Positions 1 to 5,596 of a stretch of 5,881 bases of DNA are shown here, one piece after another. Numbering within the stretch: the first letter of the stretch is position 1; each line of letters starts with the position of its first letter. The stretch is from an uncultured Eubacteriales bacterium (GTDB lineage Bacteria > Bacillota > Clostridia > Lachnospirales > Lachnospiraceae), in the NCBI GenBank assembly GCA_900313775.1, contig OMSP01000060.1, positions 1 to 5,881 on the forward strand, given 5' to 3'. The notes beneath the pieces are model-generated. The model was not told the origin of the DNA. It saw nothing but the letters and a program-made list of their open reading frames with translations, and did no database searches. Made by a program: the position numbers and the translations under genes.

Positions 1-1818
1 CAGCTCATTGGAGGCCTGTGCGCCGAGAATGGTCGGTGAACTGGAGTGCTCACCGTCGTAGGCGGCAATCGCGAAACGTTCGCGGTAGACACGCGCGCGT
101 CCGATGATAATAGCCTTTTCCTGATAGGATTCCAGATCATCCCGGAAAAGCTTGCGCACATAGGTGATGTCGGCGCCCGCGCGGCGCAGCATCGAAGCGG
201 CTTCAAAGGTGCGCACACCGGTGCGGTTGACGAAATTATGCGTATCGATCACGATGCCGGCGTACAGTGCGTTGGCTTCCTGTTTGGTGAGCTTAACTTT
301 GGTGTCAGTATACTGTACGACCTCAGTGACCATCTCACTGGCCGATGAAGCGTAAGGTTCGATATAAGAAAGCGTCGGAGTGCTGATATGGTCGGAACTC
401 TGTCTGTGGTGGTCAAAGACCACGATAGTCTTACATATATCCAGCAGCTTTTCACAGTCGACACGCCCCGGGATATTGGTGTCGACCACGACGACCATGG
501 AATCTTCGCGCGCCTTATCGATCGCCAGTTCCGGCTTGATAAACATATCTCTCGGATAATCCGGATTCTCGGTGAAAGTCTCAAACAGAGGTTTCAGATT
601 GGCCGTGACTGTGCTGATCACGATATGAGCCCGGCGCTCCAGAGAGGAAGCGATCTTGTAAATACCGATGGCCGCTCCCAGAGAATCCGCATCAGCCAGT
701 TTGTGTCCCATGATGAAAATGGAATCCTTCATCATGATCAGTTCGCACAGATCATGCGCTTTGACTCGGGCTTTGACCCGGGTGTTCTTTGTCTGCTCGC
801 CCTTGCCGCCGTAGTACTCGATCGTATCTTCGTCCTTGACAGCAGCCTGATCGCCGCCTCGTGCCAGAGCCATGGAGATCGCTGAGCGGGCATTGTCCGA
901 ACTCTTTGTGAAGGATGATTTGTCCAGTCCGATACCGATGGCCAGCGTGGCAGACATTGATACGCCGGTCTCGATCTTCTTGACTACTTCCAGCACTTCG
1001 AACTTATCCTGCTTCATGGCCTTCAGGTCGCTCTTTCGCACTGCGAAGAAATATTTGTCATTTTCCATCTTCTTGATCAGACCGCTGTGGGAGATGACAT
1101 ATTGATTGATCTCCTGCTCGATCAGAGCGATGATCAGGCTCTGGTTGATCTCTTCGATATCGTCCATCAGCTCGTCGTAGTTGTCGATGTAGATCAGACC
1201 GGCTGCAAGCTGCTCGTTATCTATATCGCGCAGAGCCTTGCGGAGATCCGTGAGATCATTCAGCGTGACAGAGATGATACAATCCAGATCCTCGTCCATG
1301 CGAAGCAGGCGCTGAGTATTTTTGAGATCGGTGATCGGTGTCATCCGAAGCGTCATCTCTCCCTCGCGTCCGTTGTATTCATAATCGATGGTCAGGGGTT
1401 TGTCTGCGTTTTTTGGGATATGGCCGCGGGTCAGATCCGGTGCCATTTCCTGAAGATGAAGTCTGTGTCCTTCGGACGGTTCGGCTGCCGCCAGAAACGC
1501 GTCATTCATCCAGACGACAGTACCGTTCTTCAGCGCAAGAGCCAGCGGGACATCTGCCTGTTTCATGATCTTCATCTGCTGCGTTTCATACTGTACAAAA
1601 AAGCGGGCGAGATCGCTGTAAAAGAGATTGCGGGCCTGGGCATACAGGACACCTGCCAGGATAAGCGCTATGGCAGCGGCGGTCATACACACTGTACCGG
1701 GTCCGAATTGGCCCTTGATATACAGCCAGACACCTGTGAATATGAGAGGAATAGCCAACAGGAAAGGCCATAACATATAGTAGCGCAGCTGTCCTTTTGG
1801 CCGACGATTAGATTCCAT
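1..1818 (-). CDS. gdpP: GdpP, cyclic-di-AMP phosphodiesterase (membrane PAS/GGDEF-like/DHH-DHHA1 protein), C-terminus cut by window edge
   Basis: The reading frame is open for 606 codons from an ATG at 1818 to the left edge. Two membrane helices lie at about residues 15-34 and 41-60. A PAS-like stretch follows at about 85-170, then a degenerate GGDEF domain at about 180-305, where the signature reads ENDKY (252-256) and so cannot be a normal cyclase. The DHH phosphoesterase domain begins near 365. Its metal ligands are visible: H372, D376 and D378 in GHKLADAD, D446 in VVVDTN, D469-H470-H471 in FDHHR, and D525 in VIDTH. In this family the DHH/DHHA1 domain hydrolyses c-di-AMP to pApA on the cytoplasmic face, controlling potassium and osmotic balance and wall stress. 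B. subtilis GdpP is about 660 residues, so roughly 50 residues, including the end of DHHA1, are off the window. The start is supported by AAGGAG eight bases upstream. In Firmicutes rplI and dnaB often follow; that cannot be seen here. Confidence 0.96.
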   Translation of the reverse strand, partial: MESNRRPKGQLRYYMLWPFLLAIPLIFTGVWLYIKGQFGPGTVCMTAAAIALILAGVLYAQARNLFYSDLARFFVQYETQQMKIMKQADVPLALALKNGTVVWMNDAFLAAAEPSEGHRLHLQEMAPDLTRGHIPKNADKPLTIDYEYNGREGEMTLRMTPITDLKNTQRLLRMDEDLDCIISVTLNDLTDLRKALRDIDNEQLAAGLIYIDNYDELMDDIEEINQSLIIALIEQEINQYVISHSGLIKKMENDKYFFAVRKSDLKAMKQDKFEVLEVVKKIETGVSMSATLAIGIGLDKSSFTKSSDNARSAISMALARGGDQAAVKDEDTIEYYGGKGEQTKNTRVKARVKAHDLCELIMMKDSIFIMGHKLADADSLGAAIGIYKIASSLERRAHIVISTVTANLKPLFETFTENPDYPRDMFIKPELAIDKAREDSMVVVVDTNIPGRVDCEKLLDICKTIVVFDHHRQSSDHISTPTLSYIEPYASSASEMVTEVVQYTDTKVKLTKQEANALYAGIVIDTHNFVNRTGVRTFEAASMLRRAGADITYVRKLFRDDLESYQEKAIIIGRARVYRERFAIAAYDGEHSSSPTILGAQASNEL

Positions 1819-1826
1819 TTTATACG

Positions 1827-1832
1827 CTCCTT
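1827..1832 (-). promoter_or_regulatory. gdpP ribosome binding site
   Basis: On the minus strand this reads AAGGAG, with eight bases to the gdpP ATG at 1818. It fixes that ATG as the start, ahead of the later in-frame Met at residue 15, which would remove the cytoplasmic N-terminal segment. It is the best Shine-Dalgarno sequence in the window and contrasts with the weak or absent sites before mutS2 and the binding-protein gene. Confidence 0.85.
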
Positions 1833-1854
1833 CGGAACAATGAATACGGAATTA

Positions 1855-1863
1855 ATTATAGCA
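1855..1863 (-). promoter_or_regulatory. gdpP promoter, extended -10
   Basis: On the minus strand a perfect TATAAT (1860-1855) is preceded by TG plus one base (TGCTATAAT), an extended -10 element. No good -35 exists: the hexamer at 17-bp spacing is TACACC, three of six matches. That is usual for extended -10 promoters. The predicted transcript start is near 1848, giving a leader of about 30 bases that contains the AAGGAG site. Confidence 0.65.
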
Positions 1864-1881
1864 TGATTCATAGAAAAGGTG

Positions 1882-1887
1882 TATAGT
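1882..1887 (+). promoter_or_regulatory. Possible -10 box for the binding-protein gene
   Basis: TATAGT matches the -10 consensus at five of six positions and is the best -10-like hexamer close upstream of the ATG at 1897. The -35 at 17-bp spacing (TAGCAT, 1859-1864) is poor, three of six. If it is used, the transcript would start near 1894-1897, leaving at most about three untranslated bases. It lies back to back with the gdpP -10 box, 21 bp away. AT-rich sequence makes chance hits likely. Confidence 0.3.
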
Positions 1888-1896
1888 ATCTTTATC

Positions 1897-3090
1897 ATGA
1901 GGAGGAAAATCATACAACTGGCAATCACCCTGATCGGTACCGCGCTGTTGTGTCTGGGGGCTGTCTACGGTGAGAGGCAGATGCCTGCTCCCGAGCAGAA
2001 AGAGGACAGTGGTCCGAAAGATGCCGGAAAAGATCAAAAGGATGATGAGATCATACCGGAGGACGATGCGCTGGCGATGATCGAGCAGGAGGAGTACCGC
2101 AGCACTGAAGGACTTTCGGTACCCGCCGGAACCCGCATATCGGTCTTGATGCGCGCGGGCGGGTCAGAGTTTGCGAAAGCCTTTGAGAAGGGATGCAGAC
2201 AGGCCGGTGAAGAGTTGAATGAAGCGCTTTCCTACAAGGGGAAAGATAAGATCACCATCAGCTGCAACGCACCGACCAAAGCGCATGATATCTCAGGGCA
2301 GGGAGCGATCCTGGACGAAGAGCTCAATCTCTACCCGGATGTGATGGCGGTTTCGCTGGTCGATGCCGGATCCTGTGAGGTCCAGTTTGATCTGGCTTTG
2401 GAAAACGGAGTGACGATCATCGGATTCGACTCACCTCCCGGATACAAAAAGATCAGGACCATTGTCGGCACAGACAATGCCAAAGCGTCGGCGGAGGCGG
2501 CGGATCATCTGATCGCCGGCATGGCGTCTGCCGGGAAGCAGGAGTCTCTGTCGGCCGAAGCGACGAGTCCGTCGATCCTTGTGTTTTCATACGAGTCGAC
2601 ATCTGTAAATACAAAGACGCGGGAGAAAGCTTTCAGCAAAGAGATAGAAAAAGGAAAGCCGCGATACAAGATCGATGAGATCTATCATTTGTCAGATCTG
2701 GAAATCAGACAGCGGGAAGTTGCCGAAGCACTGTCCGCCGCAAGCGAGGACGGTACAGCCGTTGAGCCGGCATCTGTCAGGCAGGAAGATGTCATAGCCT
2801 ATCTCTTTGATAAGTATCCGAACGTTGGCGGTGTATTCATCACGGATGAGGAGACGGCCAAAGTCGTACTGCCGGTCATGATGGAGAAAGAGATCCGCGC
2901 CAAAGTAGTGGCTTTCGGAAATTATGATGATCTGTTTTATCACACGCTTGATCAATGTCTGGTAGGAGCTGTTCAGGAAAACGCCTACGGCATGGGATAT
3001 GCGACGACAGTTGCCTCGCTGCGTCTGGTCGCGGGGCTTGACAATCCGTCGAAAGTGAATACCGGTTATATATGGATGCCAAAAGAATAA
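1897..3090 (+). CDS. Orphan secreted substrate-binding protein, sugar-type periplasmic-binding fold (Peripla_BP_4-like)
   Basis: The product is 397 residues from the ATG at 1897. It begins with a basic n-region (MRRK) and a hydrophobic stretch to about residue 24: a signal peptide or membrane anchor. The only early Cys (C19) follows A-L-L, which does not fit a lipobox. A highly charged Asp/Glu/Lys/Pro-rich linker runs from about 26 to 75. From about 78 to the end is a type I sugar-binding-protein fold, recognised by LMRAGGSEFAKAF, the IVGTDNAKAS segment, GGVFITDEETA and the late VGAVQENAYGMGYA block. Such proteins bind sugars or similar small ligands outside the cell and pass them to an ABC permease or a sensor kinase. 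No permease, ATPase or kinase is next to it, so the partner is elsewhere or absent and the ligand cannot be named. An in-frame GTG at 1879 would add six residues, but it has no separate ribosome site. The gene is divergent from gdpP and its stop abuts that of mutS2. Confidence 0.88.
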   Translation: MRRKIIQLAITLIGTALLCLGAVYGERQMPAPEQKEDSGPKDAGKDQKDDEIIPEDDALAMIEQEEYRSTEGLSVPAGTRISVLMRAGGSEFAKAFEKGCRQAGEELNEALSYKGKDKITISCNAPTKAHDISGQGAILDEELNLYPDVMAVSLVDAGSCEVQFDLALENGVTIIGFDSPPGYKKIRTIVGTDNAKASAEAADHLIAGMASAGKQESLSAEATSPSILVFSYESTSVNTKTREKAFSKEIEKGKPRYKIDEIYHLSDLEIRQREVAEALSAASEDGTAVEPASVRQEDVIAYLFDKYPNVGGVFITDEETAKVVLPVMMEKEIRAKVVAFGNYDDLFYHTLDQCLVGAVQENAYGMGYATTVASLRLVAGLDNPSKVNTGYIWMPKE

Positions 3091-5478
3091 CTATTTGAAC
3101 ACAGCGATAGTCACGCCGAGATCGCCTTCTCCATAGGCTCCGGCGTGAAACTCTTTGACATAAGGAACCCTTTTCAGATGATCGGCGACTCCCTTACGGA
3201 GGGCGCCGGTTCCTTTTCCGTGGACGATGCGTACACTCTCAAGCCTGGCCATATAGGCGTCATCCAGGAACTTGTCGAGATTGCTGACAGCAGTGGCGAC
3301 ATCCTGTCCGATCAGATTGATCTCTGTGCTGACCGTGGCGGATTTGGAGACCCCGCTGTAGCGTGTGCGTGAGCGGCTTTCCGGCTTCTCCTGCGGGGCA
3401 GGCGACGAGGCGGGAGACAGATCCTTGAGACTGGTCGTCGTATGGAAACTTCCGACCCGCACGGATACTTCGCCCCTGGCGTCAGGACCCTCCGTGACAA
3501 ATCCGTCCATTCCCATGCTGTTGACATGCACATAGTCGCCGGCAGACACTTCGGTGAGCCTGACGGGTGATTCTGCTTTTGCCGCGGTCTTTTTCCCGCG
3601 TCGTTTTTTCGGCTCCGCGTCGAGTGATTTGAGGTTTTCCCGGGCTTTAGTCCGGGTCTTTTCCATCTCGCTGGCAGACATTGAGCGGCCCTTAGAGGCT
3701 TTGCGCGACATGCGGATCGCTTCGTCCGAAGTTTTCTTCGCTTCTTTCAGCATATCGCGGGCCTGCTCCTTGGCCTGCGCAAGGATATGTTCCTTCTGCC
3801 CTGCGATAGATGACCTGGTATGCTCGAGCTTTCGCTCCAGATCGGCGATCGTCTTTTGCTCATCAGCCAGTTCCCGGCGCTGGTTTTCCAGTTCTTTCTT
3901 CTGCTGCTCCAGATCGGCGAGGAGCGATTCCATCGAGCGGGCCGGCTGGCTCATATGTGAGCGGGCAGACTCAATGATGTCCTCCGGCATACCGAGGCGG
4001 CCGGCGATAGCCAGCGCGTTGCTCTTGCCGGGGATACCGATCAGCAGACGGTAGGTTGGACGCAGGGTCTCTACATCAAATTCACAGCTGGCATTTTGGA
4101 CGCCTTCTGTGTTGTAGGCATATTCTTTGAGTTCAGTATAGTGAGTCGTCGCCACGGTGCGGATCTTTCTCTCATGGAACCATGAGAGGATAGAGCGCGC
4201 AAGAGATGATCCCTCAGCCGGATCAGTACCCGCACCGAGTTCGTCGAGGAGGACCAGAGAGCGGTCGTCGACATTTTTCAGTATGTCGAGCAGAGTCGTC
4301 ATATGAGAGGAAAAAGTGCTGAGAGACTGCTCGATCGCCTGATCATCCCCTATGTCAGCGAAGACGCGGGAAAACACAGGAAGCTTTGAATGCTGACCTG
4401 CCGGTATATGCAGGCCCGACTGTCCCATCAGCGCCATCAGACCGGTCGTCTTTAATGTGACGGTCTTGCCGCCGGTATTCGGACCCGTGATGACCAGCTG
4501 GTCGTATGTGTCTCCGAGCGTCAGTGATATAGGGACGACCTGCTGCTTGTCGATCAGCGGATGCCTGGCATCTTTCAGTTCAAGGATGCCTTCCTCGTTG
4601 AAATCGGGACGCGAGGCGTCCATATCGAGTGCAAGAGCCGCCTTGGCAAAGATAAAGTCCAGCTGTGCCAGGGTCTCGGCGCTCTCCTTTATCTCTTCGA
4701 GATGTCCGCCGACCCGATCTGACAGATCAGCAAGGATCCTGTCTATCTCGATCTTTTCTTCGCTCTTTAATTCCGCAAGTTTATTGTTGAGTTCAACGAC
4801 CGGCATCGGCTCTACGAACAGGGTGGAACCGGTGGCGGAATGATCATGGGTAATACCCGGGACCTTTGCTTTGTATTCGAGTTTGACCGGGATACAATAG
4901 CGGTCCTGGCGTATCGTGATCAGTGAATCCTGCAGATAATCTTTGTAGGCACCGTGGGCGAGCGAGGTCAGTGTCGTATGGATCTTCTCGCCGGAAGACA
5001 TGATCTGGCGGCGGATTTTCTTGAGTGCCGGGCTGGCATCGTCACTGATCTCCTCCTCATCAGGTATACAGCGCTCGATCTCATCGACCAGGTTCTTCAG
5101 CGATACGAGACGCGCAAAAAGAGAACTCAGGCAGTCAGTCTCGCCGTCCTCGATCGAAGCGCGGCCGTAGCGTCTGGCCTTGTAGGCGATATATAGGAAA
5201 CGCGAGATGGCGAGGAGTTCGCGGGCGCTTAAACTGCCCCCGATAGTAAGGCGCGCCAGTGCGTCGTCGATCGAAGCTGCCATGCCGAAAGCAGGCGCGG
5301 CTGACCGCACACTTCTTCTGAACGCGGCAGCGGTGTCTTTCTGCGCGCGCTCGATCTGCGCAAGATCTGTCATCGGCTGCAGTTCCTGCGCCATCTGAAG
5401 CCCGGCCGGCGACGAGGTGCGATCCGAGAGTTGATCGATGATCTTATTGTATTCCAACTTTTCCAGATAGTTGTCCAT
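3091..5478 (-). CDS. mutS2: MutS2, ABC-type ATPase with KOW and Smr domains (ribosome rescue / anti-recombination)
   Basis: The 795-residue product has the normal MutS2 length (B. subtilis about 785). It starts MDNYLEKLEYNKI, like other family members. The core and clamp regions contain GITHDHSATGSTLFVEP near 210-225. The ATPase has Walker A GPNTGGKT at 332-339 (K338), Walker B LVLLDELG with D412 and E413, then GAGTDP and the TTHYTELK switch. A long coiled coil runs at about 516-600. A Lys/Arg-rich linker (KKRRGKK) lies near 620-632, a KOW-like domain at about 640-690 (DYVHVNSMGMDGFV), and a C-terminal Smr domain at 720-795 with HGKGTG at 753-758. B. subtilis MutS2 acts on collided ribosomes; Helicobacter and Thermus proteins suppress recombination. 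There is no mismatch-recognition domain, so mismatch repair is not expected. The usual LDLR motif of Smr is replaced by INLIG (720-724). No good Shine-Dalgarno precedes the ATG; see the promoter entry. Confidence 0.97.
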   Translation of the reverse strand: MDNYLEKLEYNKIIDQLSDRTSSPAGLQMAQELQPMTDLAQIERAQKDTAAAFRRSVRSAAPAFGMAASIDDALARLTIGGSLSARELLAISRFLYIAYKARRYGRASIEDGETDCLSSLFARLVSLKNLVDEIERCIPDEEEISDDASPALKKIRRQIMSSGEKIHTTLTSLAHGAYKDYLQDSLITIRQDRYCIPVKLEYKAKVPGITHDHSATGSTLFVEPMPVVELNNKLAELKSEEKIEIDRILADLSDRVGGHLEEIKESAETLAQLDFIFAKAALALDMDASRPDFNEEGILELKDARHPLIDKQQVVPISLTLGDTYDQLVITGPNTGGKTVTLKTTGLMALMGQSGLHIPAGQHSKLPVFSRVFADIGDDQAIEQSLSTFSSHMTTLLDILKNVDDRSLVLLDELGAGTDPAEGSSLARSILSWFHERKIRTVATTHYTELKEYAYNTEGVQNASCEFDVETLRPTYRLLIGIPGKSNALAIAGRLGMPEDIIESARSHMSQPARSMESLLADLEQQKKELENQRRELADEQKTIADLERKLEHTRSSIAGQKEHILAQAKEQARDMLKEAKKTSDEAIRMSRKASKGRSMSASEMEKTRTKARENLKSLDAEPKKRRGKKTAAKAESPVRLTEVSAGDYVHVNSMGMDGFVTEGPDARGEVSVRVGSFHTTTSLKDLSPASSPAPQEKPESRSRTRYSGVSKSATVSTEINLIGQDVATAVSNLDKFLDDAYMARLESVRIVHGKGTGALRKGVADHLKRVPYVKEFHAGAYGEGDLGVTIAVFK
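3111..3148. other. Possible hairpin just past the end of the binding-protein gene, inside mutS2
   Basis: TCACGCCG at 3111-3118 and CGGCGTGA at 3141-3148 are a perfect 8-bp inverted repeat. An inner GCC/GGC pair (3124-3126 with 3136-3138) could extend the stem. It begins 21 bases after the TAA of the binding-protein gene and falls in the last codons of mutS2. No T-run follows on either strand, so it is not a standard intrinsic terminator. It may slow polymerase or protect the 3' end of the plus-strand message, or be chance. Confidence 0.25.
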
Positions 5479-5484
5479 AGCTCT

Positions 5485-5513
5485 ATTTTACTACGCATTT
5501 TCCCGCTTGTGAA
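5485..5513 (-). promoter_or_regulatory. mutS2 promoter, predicted to give a leaderless mRNA
   Basis: On the minus strand TTCACA (5513-5508) and TAAAAT (5490-5485) are spaced by exactly 17 bp, each five of six to the sigma-A consensus. Counting the -10 box as -12 to -7 puts +1 at 5478, the A of the mutS2 ATG. The bases just before the ATG (AGAGCT) give at most a very weak Shine-Dalgarno and would lie upstream of +1. The start codon itself is supported by the family-typical N-terminus. Confidence 0.6.
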
Positions 5514-5540
5514 CTGGGTATGAAATGTTGCCAAGCGGGA
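5501..5540. repeat. Perfect 9-bp inverted repeat embedded symmetrically in two divergent promoters (candidate operator)
   Basis: TCCCGCTTG at 5501-5509 is the exact reverse complement of CAAGCGGGA at 5532-5540. The gap is 22 bp and the arms are 31 bp centre to centre, about three helical turns, so both arms would face the same side of the DNA. Each arm starts on the last two bases (CA) of a -35 box and extends seven bases into the spacer: TTCACAAGCGGGA for mutS2 and TTGCCAAGCGGGA for the yhaM-like gene. I saw no other complete copy in the window. A regulator binding here could control both promoters together. No regulator is identifiable. Confidence 0.55.
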
Positions 5541-5557
5541 GTCTGACAGGGTATACT
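5528..5557 (+). promoter_or_regulatory. Promoter of the yhaM-like gene
   Basis: TTGCCA (5528-5533), an 18-bp spacer and TATACT (5552-5557) make a good sigma-A-type promoter. The predicted transcript start is near 5564, leaving a leader of about 33 bases. It diverges from the mutS2 promoter, and the two -35 boxes are 14 bp apart (5514-5527). Simultaneous polymerase binding at both would be crowded, so the two promoters may compete. Confidence 0.65.
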
Positions 5558-5583
5558 GAAACTGTCCGAACACAGGACTTAGA

Positions 5584-5590
5584 AGGGTGG
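5584..5590 (+). promoter_or_regulatory. Ribosome binding site of the yhaM-like gene
   Basis: AGGGTGG, inside AAGGGTGG, is a near-consensus Shine-Dalgarno with six bases to the ATG at 5597. It supports that start and shows that this gene, unlike its divergent neighbour mutS2, has a conventional leader. Confidence 0.65.
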
Positions 5591-5596
5591 TTTCAA

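Noticed and set aside
1598..1606. AAAGCGGGC inside gdpP as a further copy of the candidate operator
   Set aside because: Only AAGCGGG matches. It lacks the flanking C and A, is unpaired, and is not next to a promoter.
388..1773. Long plus-strand open frames at 388-885 and 1087-1773 opposite gdpP
   Set aside because: They are antisense to a clearly real gdpP frame with intact catalytic motifs, show no recognisable domain, and lack ribosome sites. Long antisense frames are common opposite genes of this composition.
1840..1871. ATGAAT / ATTCAT inverted repeat around the gdpP -10 region
   Set aside because: The arms are only 6 bp and AT-rich with a 20-bp gap. Such pairs are expected by chance in this AT-rich intergenic stretch.
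1879..1881. GTG as the start of the binding-protein gene
   Set aside because: It has no separate Shine-Dalgarno, since the only AAAGG overlaps the codon. The ATG at 1897 directly precedes the basic n-region of a normal signal sequence. It is not fully excluded.
1951..1956. Cys19 of the binding protein as a lipoprotein attachment site
   Set aside because: The preceding residues are A-L-L. A lipobox needs a small residue (Gly, Ala or Ser) just before the Cys.
3554..4054. Plus-strand open frame of 166 codons, very rich in Ser, Arg and Phe, opposite mutS2
   Set aside because: It is the reverse of the MutS2 coiled-coil and linker codons, which explains the biased composition. No start signal is present.
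5496..5498. Upstream minus-strand ATG at 5498 as an alternative mutS2 start
   Set aside because: It is 20 bases upstream and out of frame. Its frame gives no MutS2 similarity, whereas the ATG at 5478 gives a family-typical N-terminus.
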